A stretch of 49,311 nucleotides of DNA from Candidatus Brocadiaceae bacterium (GCA_015661205.1 JACVXV010000013.1:1-49311), one strand, 5' to 3'. Shown: positions 1-8,725, counted from the stretch's first letter. Notes: generated by a model not told the origin, from the sequence alone. Program-made: numbers and translations.

Positions 1-12
1 TCTTATGCCTTT

Positions 13-43
13 AAAAAACCCTGGGGTCTGGGGCAAAGCCCCA
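13..43 (-). terminator. candidate rho-independent terminator
   Basis: On the minus strand a short G+C hairpin (perfect 6-bp arms at 29-34 and 38-43, 3-nt loop) is followed about ten bases later by six T residues (13-18 on the plus strand read as A). It lies just past the stop of the receiver-like gene. The gap between stem and T-run is longer than ideal, so termination is only probable. Confidence 0.4.
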
Positions 44-80
44 TCCTTTTGTAGCTTATTTTACATTTCAAAATTCCAAT

Positions 81-545
81 TCACGGTGAACCAGCACAGG
101 AGCATATTCGCCCACTGAAATCATTATGGCTTTTTGAGATATAAATTATATTGGGCATTTCTGAAATCATATCCTTCAAAAAAGGAGGAAGTTGGCTAAT
201 GTCATCTTTAATTCTTTCATCTGTTGTAACAAGTATAATTTCACAACTCTCATTTTTCCGCAGAATATCCTTCATGTACGGCCAACCTGTCCGTGGAGGA
301 TTAAAATTTCCAAGATCGTAATCAAGGATAGCTATATCAACAAAGTCATTCAGTTTTTTAGTACATTTTTCAGCAAAAGTATTAAAATCATTTTGATAAT
401 TAATTTTATGCAATGACAACTTTACCTCGTTTGTAAATTCTGCCTCAATATCATCTATATATTTATATTTGCTAGAATCTTGATCCTTATTAACCGGCAT
501 ATCCTCAAGTATAAGTATGGTTATATCATCTTTATTCTTAATCAT
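81..545 (-). CDS. receiver-domain-like protein (stand-alone response regulator)
   Basis: A 154-residue protein with the layout of a CheY-type receiver domain. It has an acidic pair near the N-terminus (LILEDMP, E14-D15), a predicted phospho-acceptor strand (IAILDYDLG, D75), a Thr pair after the next strand (ILVTTDE, T107/T108) and a Lys after the last strand (IIYISKSH, K138). No output domain follows, so it probably acts by protein contact. The frame stays open to an ATG at 593, but the ATG at 545 is preferred because AGAGGGG lies six bases upstream of it; the longer form would overlap the preceding gene by 29 bases. It is the last gene of a five-gene minus-strand cluster that includes a histidine-kinase-like ATPase, the obvious partner. 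The sequence is divergent, so receiver function is inferred from motif order only. Confidence 0.6.
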   Translation of the reverse strand: MIKNKDDITILILEDMPVNKDQDSSKYKYIDDIEAEFTNEVKLSLHKINYQNDFNTFAEKCTKKLNDFVDIAILDYDLGNFNPPRTGWPYMKDILRKNESCEIILVTTDERIKDDISQLPPFLKDMISEMPNIIYISKSHNDFSGRICSCAGSP

Positions 546-564
546 ATTTTTCCCCTCTGATATT

Positions 565-1002
565 TTAGTGATTAATGATTGCTTTAATTTCATTGTGATA
601 CCTTTCTGTAAATTGTATTATTATTTTATTGGGTTCTTCAATTATTATTTTCGATAACCAATCTTTACAGCTTTTACTAGAAATAATTACTTCTGATGGG
701 TCAGCTATAATTGGAAAGTCTTTTTGATAAGTTAGGTTTATAATTTTGAGTTTCCGTTCTTTATATTCTATTTCTTTACTTACTTTATCTATTATAGCTA
801 CCCACAACTTTACACTATCATAAAGATTGGTAAATAATAAGTAATGAATATCATTGGGATTATTGAGAATTATTTCTGAATTCATACGTAACTCAGTTTT
901 AATAACATTTCCACCTAAACAATAATGCAAATACCTACCTAGAGAATCGGCAATTTCTTTCCCATGCGAATCACTCTGGTAGTAAATATTTATACTATCC
1001 AC
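565..1002 (-). CDS. hypothetical protein in signalling cluster
   Basis: A 145-residue soluble protein that I do not recognise. The N-terminal stretch (INIYYQSDSHGKEIADSLGRY) loosely recalls the first strand and helix of TIR-like or receiver-like alpha/beta folds, but the key motifs are not convincing. No signal peptide or membrane segment is seen. It lies between the 275-residue unknown and the receiver-like gene in the same orientation, 19 bases before the favoured start of the latter. A role in the same signalling pathway is inferred from position only. Confidence 0.5.
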   Translation of the reverse strand: MDSINIYYQSDSHGKEIADSLGRYLHYCLGGNVIKTELRMNSEIILNNPNDIHYLLFTNLYDSVKLWVAIIDKVSKEIEYKERKLKIINLTYQKDFPIIADPSEVIISSKSCKDWLSKIIIEEPNKIIIQFTERYHNEIKAIINH

Positions 1003-1171
1003 TACAATTCTCCTTTATTCGCATTTCATATTTCAGTAAACCATTACGATTCTTTTAATTTCTTCCAAAGACAAGTCCATCTTACCCTTGAAAAATCCAT
1101 AATAATCGGATAATGTCTTCCGTTTCTCTCTTCTGGAAATTATCTTCGCCTTTAAAACCTTAAGATGCTGT

Positions 1172-1999
1172 TCAAGTCTTTTGATATGTAGTTTTATCAA
1201 CGCACCTTTCATCCAACGAATCCCTTAAGATTACGAGTTGGCTATACCAATCATGGAATGAAGTAATATCTTCCCAAAATTTTTCGTTCAGTTCTTCTCC
1301 CATTAAATTCGCTTTTCTTTTATCAAGTGAATTCAGAAAATTATGGATATCAAAACTATTTTTATCAAACAAATCATTCAGCTTTTTTCCATAATTCTCG
1401 TCAGTTATCCCTTCGATACCCTTTCTTGAGTTTTCAAATTTATTCATAAAGAAACTATCCTCTACATCACTGAGCATTTCTTTAAGATATTTACTTTTAT
1501 CAGTTAACCTTTCATCTGTTAATGCTTGTAGGTCTATATCGAGAGGAAGGAATAACGTCAGAATTAACCTCAATTTTTCCACTGCTTTAATTTTAGGAAG
1601 ATTTTTAATACACTTTTCAATATCCCATTCATTATCAGTAAAATATTTTAAAATATCACTACCACTTCCAACTATATCAAACCATGGTTGCTCTTTAGCT
1701 TCCTTAATTGCTGACCCACTCTCTGATTTACAAACTTTAAATATAACTTTTCCTCCATACTTCTCATCAATTTTCTGACGATTTTCTTTCGTTAATTCAT
1801 AACTTTCTGTGCCTGTAATATGCCACAATATTGCAAGTTCACAATCTTGTTTATTAAAATAATCCGATTTTAGAAATTCGTTTATTGTTCCAAAACTTCT
1901 TATTTTATTTATATCTTGTGTAAATCCTCTTTTCGCATCAAAACAAGAATCCAAAAAATATTCTTTAATATCTATTAAAGCATAATATATTTTTCTCAT
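1172..1999 (-). CDS. hypothetical protein, possible divergent receiver-like N-terminus
   Basis: A 275-residue soluble protein with no family I can name. The first 110 residues alternate hydrophobic strands and helices (YYALIDIKEYF, CELAILWHITG, KVIFKVCKSES) in an order that could be a degenerate receiver fold; the remainder is helical and charged. Its start codon lies three bases after the stop of the histidine-kinase-like gene, which implies translational coupling. The 169 bases after it (1003-1171) hold no further gene that I can see. Function is unknown; a place in the same signal chain is inferred from the tight spacing. Confidence 0.5.
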   Translation of the reverse strand: MRKIYYALIDIKEYFLDSCFDAKRGFTQDINKIRSFGTINEFLKSDYFNKQDCELAILWHITGTESYELTKENRQKIDEKYGGKVIFKVCKSESGSAIKEAKEQPWFDIVGSGSDILKYFTDNEWDIEKCIKNLPKIKAVEKLRLILTLFLPLDIDLQALTDERLTDKSKYLKEMLSDVEDSFFMNKFENSRKGIEGITDENYGKKLNDLFDKNSFDIHNFLNSLDKRKANLMGEELNEKFWEDITSFHDWYSQLVILRDSLDERCVDKTTYQKT

Positions 2000-2002
2000 A
2001 AT

Positions 2003-3898
2003 TTATTTCCATTCATCTGGTAAAGTTATTTTATATGATAATTTATAACTCGGCGTCTCATATTTTCCTTCGAATGGCAGCTTGTCTGAGGTTATTATCC
2101 AGTAGTAAATACCATTCTGCAATTCAATGGTTAGCTTACATTTAAATCTATTACATATCCATTGGATTATGTAATGTCCGAATCCTATATTGCTTTTTTT
2201 ATAATCTACATTATTTCCTTTTAAGTAACTTGAAAGGTCGGATGGCAATTCTGAAAGCGTTTTTCCATCTCCACGGGCACCGGTTTTATATTCTTGAGTG
2301 TAAGTAAATGTCTTGTCTATATCTATGTGCACTTGTTTAACACAAAATTTGCCACCATGTTGAAAGGTGTTTCCAATTAAGTTCAAAATAATTGTATTAA
2401 GCGCTGGCTTGTAAATAATGACATTTGGTTTTATTGTTATTGAAGGTTCTGCATCAGAAAAAAGTTTAAAAGTTTCTGCACAAATAGGTGTTCCACGAGT
2501 TAGAAGAGAAAACCGTTTAGGTTTAAAATATTCCCACAGTTGTAGAATTTCTGTTTTTTCATAAATTGATTTTTCACAATCTACGTTAATATCTTCTCCA
2601 AAGAGATTCATCATTAAGTAATTTCTCTGTTCAATAACTTTGCAAATATCTTTTTTATCAAATTTGTCATTATTACGAATTTTATTAAATAATCTAGTTG
2701 TATCATGTCCATATGCCCGGTGAACCACTACATTTCTATCGTTAATTTTGATTAGTTCAAGAGCATCATCAATCGCTAAATTCAAACTGTCTTTATGTAC
2801 TTTCAAAAGGTTTTCATCAATATCAAAGTATAAAATAAATTCTAGATTATTTTTTTTTACATATAAACCACTTTTAGACTTCAGGTAATAATTGTTTTTA
2901 TGTATGTTGCAAATACCATCAAAAGATATAGGTTTATTTAATTTATTCGCGTCTTCAAATGTGTTGCAACCATTGCACTGGTTTTCTTGCCATTCCGGGA
3001 ACAATCTATCATCATGTTTATTATAAGATAAGTATTTATATATGTTCTTTTCTTTTAAGCATGCACCAGTAATATTGAAAATATGTGGTAGATTTTTAAA
3101 GATTGATATTGCAACGTTAAAGCTGTTGTTAGGAAGATCTTTAAGAACAGCAGATAAAAATTCATATTCCTTTGCATCCTTAATGAGGGTAATGCTAACT
3201 TCTGCTGTTAACTTTAAAAATCTTATGTAATCATAATATGTAAAATATTTTAGATTTTCATCACCTATAAAAGTAGTACCAATAATTTGACCATTTAAAA
3301 ACAAAGGAGCCATTATTGCACTAGTAACTTCGTGACCCTCCCAAAACACTTTTTCAAGCTTATTAATTATTTCCCCAAAAGTCCCCTGACTTTTAGTTAA
3401 AATTTGATCTATTTTAAGATATTTCCCTGCACCACTATATTTGATTTGATTTTCATTATAAAAAATACGTGGAATACCCGTATGGTAACATTGACCTATC
3501 ACTCCATAATTAATACTTATTGGCGTCTTAAATAATAAATCTAAAAACACTTCTATAGCCACCTCCTTTTTATCAATACTTTTTGTTTGTTTATCTAAAT
3601 AATCTTTAACCTTCTTAACTAAGTTCTTTTCGTCATACCACTCTATGATATCGTTTTCTGCATTGACAATTTCGTACACTTCTTTGATAACATCGTTTAG
3701 CATTTCCTTCTTTTTCTCAGAGGTATAAAGAAGTTTTTTATAATAAGTTCTCCCATAGTAATGAAAACATTGTGTGTTTGGATTAATAAGTGCAACAAAG
3801 GGTGATATTTTATCGGAGCGAAACTCCTCACGTAATTTTTCTGCAATTTTAGATATTGTGTTATCTATGTCTTTTTCGCCAGCGATATAATTTCGCAT
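2003..3898 (-). CDS. GAF-domain / histidine-kinase-like ATPase sensor
   Basis: A 631-residue cytoplasmic protein without membrane segments. The N-terminal 250 residues look like a GAF sensor region. A cysteine-bearing stretch follows at about 305-345 (CNGCNTF then GICNIHKN), which might bind metal or cofactor. The C-terminus has a GHKL ATP-binding domain, with an N-box-like ILNLIGNTFQHGG around 504-516 and a glycine-rich SNIGFGHYI near 569-577. A possible dimerisation/phospho-His helix (VVVHRAYGHDTTRL) lies about 110 residues before the N-box, but it is not a canonical H-box. It overlaps the upstream GAF-like gene by 34 bases and is followed three bases later by the next gene, so the set is one operon. 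The likely role is a soluble sensor kinase, or a GHKL ATPase of another type; the ATPase call is firmer than the kinase call. Confidence 0.65.
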   Translation of the reverse strand: MRNYIAGEKDIDNTISKIAEKLREEFRSDKISPFVALINPNTQCFHYYGRTYYKKLLYTSEKKKEMLNDVIKEVYEIVNAENDIIEWYDEKNLVKKVKDYLDKQTKSIDKKEVAIEVFLDLLFKTPISINYGVIGQCYHTGIPRIFYNENQIKYSGAGKYLKIDQILTKSQGTFGEIINKLEKVFWEGHEVTSAIMAPLFLNGQIIGTTFIGDENLKYFTYYDYIRFLKLTAEVSITLIKDAKEYEFLSAVLKDLPNNSFNVAISIFKNLPHIFNITGACLKEKNIYKYLSYNKHDDRLFPEWQENQCNGCNTFEDANKLNKPISFDGICNIHKNNYYLKSKSGLYVKKNNLEFILYFDIDENLLKVHKDSLNLAIDDALELIKINDRNVVVHRAYGHDTTRLFNKIRNNDKFDKKDICKVIEQRNYLMMNLFGEDINVDCEKSIYEKTEILQLWEYFKPKRFSLLTRGTPICAETFKLFSDAEPSITIKPNVIIYKPALNTIILNLIGNTFQHGGKFCVKQVHIDIDKTFTYTQEYKTGARGDGKTLSELPSDLSSYLKGNNVDYKKSNIGFGHYIIQWICNRFKCKLTIELQNGIYYWIITSDKLPFEGKYETPSYKLSYKITLPDEWK

Positions 3899-4491
3899 AG
3901 TTGAATACCAAATTTGTTTAGAACGCTAAAACCTTCACCATTGCATAATGAATGATTTGTAGTACAACGATAGTTATCGTTGTTTAATAGAAAGTTAACT
4001 CTTGCTGATTGCTGTAAAACACAAGCTTTAATTTGACGATATATGTAATCTAATAATCCTTTATTAAAACCACCCGATTTTAATCTTGAAAATAAATAAA
4101 AAGAGCCAGCTAATTTGGAACAACCATTAATCACAATAGGAATTATAAGACAACTTTTAGCATCAGCGATATAGGGGAATTGTTGTAAACCATGACTTTT
4201 CCAATTACTGCAATTAAAACGTTCTAGTTTGTCATTAAATTTTGTATAAAACGTTTGCAATATTTGTTCATTCTCTGAAGATAAATAGTACGAAGATATT
4301 ACAGTCGCTCCGCTATTTAAGAAAACAATTCCAAATGATAGATCAAATAAAGGTTGGAAATATTGTAAGAATATTTTGAAGTACTCATTGCTGGGGTGTA
4401 TAGAAAGTAAATCATAGTAAATATAAGAAAATATTTCATCGATATCTTGCTTGTTACGTTTATTATTAGGTGCATCAAACAAGAGAGGCAT
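3865..4491 (-). CDS. GAF-like sensory protein
   Basis: A 208-residue soluble protein, first gene of the five-gene minus-strand signalling cluster. The central region (strand-rich, with FGIVFLNSG and SCLIIPIVINGCSKLAGSFYLF) resembles a GAF domain, and the C-terminus carries Cys/His residues (YRCTTNHSLC). The start is well supported by AGGGGAA six bases before the ATG. Its last 34 bases overlap the histidine-kinase-like gene, so it is probably translated together with it and may supply a second sensory domain. The GAF assignment rests on pattern only. Confidence 0.5.
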   Translation of the reverse strand: MPLLFDAPNNKRNKQDIDEIFSYIYYDLLSIHPSNEYFKIFLQYFQPLFDLSFGIVFLNSGATVISSYYLSSENEQILQTFYTKFNDKLERFNCSNWKSHGLQQFPYIADAKSCLIIPIVINGCSKLAGSFYLFSRLKSGGFNKGLLDYIYRQIKACVLQQSARVNFLLNNDNYRCTTNHSLCNGEGFSVLNKFGIQLCEIISLAKKT

Positions 4492-4567
4492 TTTATTCCC
4501 CTGTAATTATTAAAAAAATAATTATTTTCCCTTAAGCAAAATAAGGGACTTAATCCAAATAAACTAT

Positions 4568-5350
4568 TTATATCTTTTTTCCTACATATATATCAACATC
4601 CTTTGATTCACTATCAAATTTGATCTTTTTAATATCCTTGAAACCGGCTTTTTCAAAAGCCCTTATCAAATCTTTTTTAAAAACAAAAAAACCATCTATT
4701 GATATTAATTTATGAGAAATAGTATTGGTTTTTCTATCATAAAAAACAAAAAAGGTATTATACGTACGCAAATTCTCTTTATAATCAAATATATAAAAAC
4801 ATACGACATCTTTTGAATTTAGTCTTACATGAGATCTGTGTTCAAACAAAGGCTTTTGTTTTATAACTTCTTCGTGATTTCTAATATCTATATAGCAAAT
4901 CCCATTTTTATTTAAAACGGAACTTATATTTTCCAATGCTTCTTCAAAAGCTTCAGGATTTATATTGGAAAATGAGTTTCCTTTGCAAATCACTACATCG
5001 AACTTTTCTTCAATGTTTTTTGACAAATTGAGAATGTTGGAATGTACAAACTTAACTTTTGTTCCAGCTTTGTTTGCGTTATCAACCGCATTTTCCAACA
5101 TTCTGTTACTAATATCAGACCCTGCAACTTCATAGCCGAGTTTACTCAGTTCAATTGCTAAAAGCCCAATTCCGCAAGTACAATCAAGGATTTTCCTCGC
5201 CTTTATTGGTTTTAGTATTTTTGAATCAAGTTCTTTTGCTATATTAAAGTTAAGTTCTCCAATATTAGGATAAAGAAACTGATAATATTCAGCAAGCTCA
5301 TCAAATAAATATTCAAATGTTTTATAAATCGATTTATTAAGAAACTTCAA
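4568..5350 (-). CDS. class I SAM-dependent methyltransferase
   Basis: A 260-residue protein with a typical Rossmann-fold methyltransferase core. Motif I is ILDCTCGIGLLAIEL (about 55-69), with the acidic residue after strand 2 in VAGSDISNRML and motif IV-like DVVICKGNSFSNI. The substrate is not evident; small-molecule or ubiE-like methylation are both possible. The start is TTG, seven bases after the livK stop, with GGAG upstream at a longish spacing; no internal ATG would preserve motif I. It is therefore probably the last gene of the LIV transporter transcript, unusual company for a methyltransferase. Base composition is AT-rich like the signalling cluster beyond it, so it could instead belong to an acquired block. 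Confidence 0.8.
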   Translation of the reverse strand: MKFLNKSIYKTFEYLFDELAEYYQFLYPNIGELNFNIAKELDSKILKPIKARKILDCTCGIGLLAIELSKLGYEVAGSDISNRMLENAVDNANKAGTKVKFVHSNILNLSKNIEEKFDVVICKGNSFSNINPEAFEEALENISSVLNKNGICYIDIRNHEEVIKQKPLFEHRSHVRLNSKDVVCFYIFDYKENLRTYNTFFVFYDRKTNTISHKLISIDGFFVFKKDLIRAFEKAGFKDIKKIKFDSESKDVDIYVGKKI

Positions 5351-5357
5351 TGAAAAC

Positions 5358-6488
5358 TTACTCCGAAATATAAACGAACTGTTTATTGTTTATTGTTTTA
5401 AACACAACAGGCTTTATAACATCACCATTCTGATCAAACGTTGTGATTCCTGATACACCAGGATAGTTATTTAATTTATATAATCCCGCTTTAATTTCGT
5501 CAGAGTCATAACTATATTGCTCAATCATAAGAGCAATAATTTTCAACGCATCATACATTATTGCAGAAAATATATTAGACTCTGTACTATATTTCCGAGC
5601 GTATGCTTCTTGAAATGTTTTAACAACTGTGTCGGTATTTTTGGGGTCAAAAGTAGGGGCTGTATAAATTATGCCGTTAGCACTCTCTCCTGCAATATTT
5701 ATTAAATCAGGACTTTCAATGCCAACAGTACCCAGTATTTTGGCCTTTGTATTTAAATCTATTAGCTGTTTAATAACATGACCGTTTTCTTTCGCATGTC
5801 CAATTAAATAGATTGCATCCGGATTATATTTTTTAATCTTTATAATTTGTGCCCTCATATCAGAACTTCCTTGTTGATATGTTTCCGTTATCAAGAGATC
5901 ACCGCCAAGCCTTGAATATTCCCTCTTGAACACTTTTGCCACACCAAGTCCGTATTCATTGTTAATATGCAATATGGCAATTTTTTTAAATCCTTTTTTA
6001 ATCGCATATTTAGCCATTGCAGACCCTTCGAAATCATCCGACGGCCAATTACGAAAGATATAATCTCCAGCATGGGTAATTGCTGGACTCGATGATGAAG
6101 ACATAATAACTATTTTATATTTTTCACATATTGGTGCAACAGCAAGCGTTACAGCACTCGGTAAAGGACCAATTATTGCTTTTACTTTGTCAATACTAAT
6201 AAGCTTATTTACTGCTGAAACCCCTTTTTTAGGGTCAGCGGCGTCATCTTCATAAACAACCTCGATTTTATTACCTTTTATACCGCCCTTAGAATTTATT
6301 TCATCTACAGCCAAACTAATCCCATTTTTGCCCCACTCACCGTATTGCGCTGCATTACCACTAAGAGGCAACATCGCACCTATTTTTATAATTTCAGCCT
6401 TTTTTTCGGTACAGCTATTTAACGAAAATATACAACCATACAGAGCTACAGTTAAAAGAAACATTAAATACCTTCTCAAATTTCTCAT
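5358..6488 (-). CDS. livK: branched-chain amino acid type ABC transporter, substrate-binding lipoprotein
   Basis: A 376-residue periplasmic binding protein of the LivJ/LivK (Peripla_BP_6) family, which captures leucine-type amino acids, urea or amides for the LIV permease. The N-terminus is a lipoprotein signal with two candidate lipobox cysteines (LYGC at C19 and LNSC at C26). The mature part opens with the family signature IGAMLPLSGNAAQYG and continues through NGISLAVDEINSKGGI and VKAIIGPLPSAVT. It is downstream of livF and upstream of the methyltransferase. The ligand cannot be told from sequence. It is more AT-rich than livF to livH, which may mark a different origin. Confidence 0.88.
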   Translation of the reverse strand: MRNLRRYLMFLLTVALYGCIFSLNSCTEKKAEIIKIGAMLPLSGNAAQYGEWGKNGISLAVDEINSKGGIKGNKIEVVYEDDAADPKKGVSAVNKLISIDKVKAIIGPLPSAVTLAVAPICEKYKIVIMSSSSSPAITHAGDYIFRNWPSDDFEGSAMAKYAIKKGFKKIAILHINNEYGLGVAKVFKREYSRLGGDLLITETYQQGSSDMRAQIIKIKKYNPDAIYLIGHAKENGHVIKQLIDLNTKAKILGTVGIESPDLINIAGESANGIIYTAPTFDPKNTDTVVKTFQEAYARKYSTESNIFSAIMYDALKIIALMIEQYSYDSDEIKAGLYKLNNYPGVSGITTFDQNGDVIKPVVFKTINNKQFVYISE

Positions 6489-6516
6489 TGTACAATTTCA
6501 TCCTTATGTATATTCT

Positions 6517-7233
6517 TCACTTTTGAGTACGGACAAGCGTCCGGCTGAGCGTCTCTCGCACTTCTTCCGGTTTTCCCACAAAAGATACTTGACCATTTTT
6601 TAGCAGATAGCATCTTGTGGCTATTTTTAATGCCTCTGCTACTTTCTGCTCTACCAGTAAAATGGCCGTACCGTAAGCCTTATTGATTTTAACAATCTTC
6701 TGCATTATTTCAATGACAAGCGTTGGCGAAAGACCTGCTGATGGTTCATCAAGCAAAAGTAATCGTGGTCTGATTAGGAGCAGCATTCCCATGGCAAGCA
6801 TCTGCCGCTCACCGCCGGAAAGCAGGCCGGAACGCTTTCGACGCATGTTTTTGAGTACCGGGAATATATCATACGTTTCTTCTATTCTTTGACTCAATTC
6901 TAAACTATGTAAGCCGTTTCCGGAAACCTTTAAATTGTCGTATACGTTCAGGTCGGAGAAAATGTTGTTAGATTGCGGCAAGTAGGCCATTCCTATTTCT
7001 CTCCGTTTGTATATGGGTAGATTTGATATTTCATTGCCGAGGTATGCGATCTTGCCCTTGTTAATGCGCAGGTCGCCGAAGATTACCTTCAGTAAGGTTG
7101 ATTTGCCGGCGCCGTTGTGGCCTATCAGCAGTACGATTTCACCCGGATCGACTTTCATGGAAATCTCTTGCAGCACCGGCTTTGATGAATATGAGGCGCT
7201 TACGTTTTCTACGGACAATAAGTTGGTTGGCAT
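6517..7233 (-). CDS. livF: LIV-type ABC transporter ATP-binding protein LivF
   Basis: A 238-residue ABC ATPase that energises the branched-chain amino acid type importer together with LivG. Walker A is GHNGAGKSTLL, the signature is LLSGGERQML, Walker B is LLLLDEPSAGL, and the switch His follows in the usual place (here the LivF-type LLVEQKV). The ATG at 7233 is chosen over a TTG at 7248 because AAAAGG lies six bases before it. It is separated from livG by about 1.5 kb of repeats and a toxin-antitoxin pair, an interruption of the usual livGF adjacency. Confidence 0.88.
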   Translation of the reverse strand: MPTNLLSVENVSASYSSKPVLQEISMKVDPGEIVLLIGHNGAGKSTLLKVIFGDLRINKGKIAYLGNEISNLPIYKRREIGMAYLPQSNNIFSDLNVYDNLKVSGNGLHSLELSQRIEETYDIFPVLKNMRRKRSGLLSGGERQMLAMGMLLLIRPRLLLLDEPSAGLSPTLVIEIMQKIVKINKAYGTAILLVEQKVAEALKIATRCYLLKNGQVSFVGKPEEVRETLSRTLVRTQK

Positions 7234-7252
7234 GTAAGACCTTTTCAAAAAC

Positions 7253-7302
7253 AGTTTTACCGCAGAGGGCGCAGAGAACGCGGAGAAAAACAGCTATAAA
7301 AA
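7253..7302. repeat. direct repeat copy 1 (46 bp) flanking the toxin-antitoxin pair
   Basis: A stretch starting GTTTTACCGCAGAGGGCGC and running into GAACGCGGAGAAA and AGCTATAAA. The same sequence with only two or three changes recurs in the same orientation at 8726-8772. A shorter relative in the opposite orientation is near 29951-29970. Confidence 0.85.
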
Positions 7303-7500
7303 AACTAATAGTTTGCCACAGAGAACACTGAGAACCTGGCGCGGCCTCTGGCCGCAAACAAATTCGAAATTCGAATATCGAAATATGAAACAATTTTCGT
7401 AACACTTTAGTTTTTTGAAAAATCCAGGGGGACATAAAAAACACTATAGCCCCGTTAGGGGTGATCTGTTTGTAGCGCAATAAAATTCAATCGGGTAAAC

Positions 7501-7613
7501 AGCTCCGTAGGAGCGGCCTGTTTATGATTGACCGGCAGACAGGTCGCTCCTGACGGAGCTAATGTCTACTATGGCATCCTATCTTGCTACAAACAGGTTG
7601 CTCCTACGGAGCT
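7501..7613. repeat. inverted/direct repeat cluster with GCTCC core
   Basis: Three copies of one 22-23 bp unit. 7501-7523 is inverted relative to 7591-7613 with one mismatch, and 7540-7560 matches the latter directly with few changes. The unit begins AGCTCCGTAGGAGC and ends CCTGTTT. Related ggtaggag...ctcctacc arms occur at 22904-22984. Confidence 0.85.
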
Positions 7614-7730
7614 TATCGGTACTACGTTTTTCAAAACACTAACGTATTACCAATTTTCAAATGACAAAAAACTCAATGTCCAAAACTTTACGTAAGCCTC
7701 ATCTAATCAATGCCTTACTGTTACGCATTT

Positions 7731-7774
7731 TGAAAAACGAGCATAAAAAACAAGAAGTTGATGGATTGTAGTAC
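7731..7774 (+). repeat. 44-bp interspersed repeat copy 1
   Basis: Matches 44562-44605 on the opposite strand at 41 of 44 positions. The core CAAGAAGTTGATGGATTG is identical in both. Both copies could encode the same short tail (KKQEVDGL then stop), so they may be the end of an unrecognised mobile-element gene. Confidence 0.8.
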
Positions 7775-7901
7775 AGAGAAATATTATGAGAAGGGGACAT
7801 AATTGCATACTATTTCTGTCTCTCATTTATCATATTCTCCACAATTTTAACGATCTCCGTGGTGGATTGAACTGTTACGAAATATCGAATTCTAATTAAG
7901 G

Positions 7902-8393
7902 TTACATTTCTCCTACATCTTTCAGCAAACGATTATAAAGAACATTGCTTATGTATGCACCCACTTTTCTCAATTCGTCTAATAGCGGCTTTACCTGTTT
8001 AAGCATACCACGATCCTTTGCCAGCCGTAATATTCCAAGCGTTCCGATAATTTTAACGCCCATAGCATGGGCTATACCCCTGGCTTTTAGATCGTTTATT
8101 GCCAAAAGATCGGCGTTTGTTTCCGTATACAGAATAATACTTGCAGCCTCACCATCGCCAATGTGGATTTTCAGACTTTCTAAAGCAAGCTTATTTTTTA
8201 CCTCTTTGACCTTTATCCATTCGTTCATGGCATTTATGATGTCTGATTCTCCTGTGCCGGTTTCTTCACCAGCTAACAATTCTTCTCTAACCTCATTTGC
8301 TATCATTACGTTATTGAAGATATCCTTTAACAAATATAAGTGATTGATTTTTGAAAAGTCGATGATTATGTTCGTATCACAGGTAATCAGCAT
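7902..8393 (-). CDS. PIN-domain toxin, DUF3368 family
   Basis: A 163-residue PIN-like nuclease, the presumed toxin of a type II toxin-antitoxin pair that would cleave RNA when free. It starts with the PIN acidic strand (ITCDTNIIIDF, D6) and carries the DUF3368 signature IGDGEAASIILYTE followed by LLAINDLKARGIAHAMG and IIGTLGILRLAKDRG. The ATG is two bases past the stop of the UPF0175 gene, so the two are coupled. The pair sits inside the LIV transporter cluster, between livG and livF. Length and motifs look complete, so the toxin is probably functional. Confidence 0.88.
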   Translation of the reverse strand: MLITCDTNIIIDFSKINHLYLLKDIFNNVMIANEVREELLAGEETGTGESDIINAMNEWIKVKEVKNKLALESLKIHIGDGEAASIILYTETNADLLAINDLKARGIAHAMGVKIIGTLGILRLAKDRGMLKQVKPLLDELRKVGAYISNVLYNRLLKDVGEM

Positions 8394-8395
8394 AA

Positions 8396-8674
8396 TTAGT
8401 CTTTACACAAGGATTCAATAGTTTTCAAATCATCTTCATACGCATCTTTTGTCATGTATTCCACAGGTAAATGTTTATTTAGTAAAAGTTCTCGAAATGC
8501 TTGAATAGAAAGGCCTATTATAGATGCGGCCTTACCCATAGAAATTACGTGCTTTGAATAAAGCTGTAATACAACATCTTCAAGAAACTCTCTTTCGATA
8601 TCTTCATTTTGATAGCCAAGCGCCTTTAAAGAGTTATAAAGTTCTTCCGGTATTTTGATTTGTAGACCTGGCAT
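8396..8674 (-). CDS. UPF0175 family antitoxin
   Basis: A 92-residue protein of the UPF0175 family, the usual partner of DUF3368 PIN proteins. The central helix-turn-helix-like motif is visible (VVLQLYSKHVISMGKAASIIG then AFRELLLNKHLPVEY). It is expected to neutralise the downstream toxin and to repress the shared promoter. The start is supported by GGAGG six to seven bases before the ATG. It comes first in the pair, the normal antitoxin-toxin order. Confidence 0.88.
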   Translation of the reverse strand: MPGLQIKIPEELYNSLKALGYQNEDIEREFLEDVVLQLYSKHVISMGKAASIIGLSIQAFRELLLNKHLPVEYMTKDAYEDDLKTIESLCKD

Positions 8675-8725
8675 CGTTGTTCCTCCATGAATTATATGGT
8701 ATCGAGTAATTACATTTGACGCAAT

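Larger units (their letters stand above)
7249..7901. other. 653-bp gene-free repeat region
   Basis: No credible gene. It contains one copy of the 46-bp repeat near 7253-7302, a perfect AATTCGAA-type palindromic tract near 7362-7380, a triple copy of a GCTCC-rich repeat (7501-7613), and a 44-bp repeat (7731-7774) shared with 44562-44605. It separates livF from the PIN-domain toxin. Confidence 0.7.

Noticed and set aside
7501-7613. CRISPR-like array
   Set aside because: Only three units, partly inverted, with unequal spacers and no cas genes; no CRISPR array is visible in the window.
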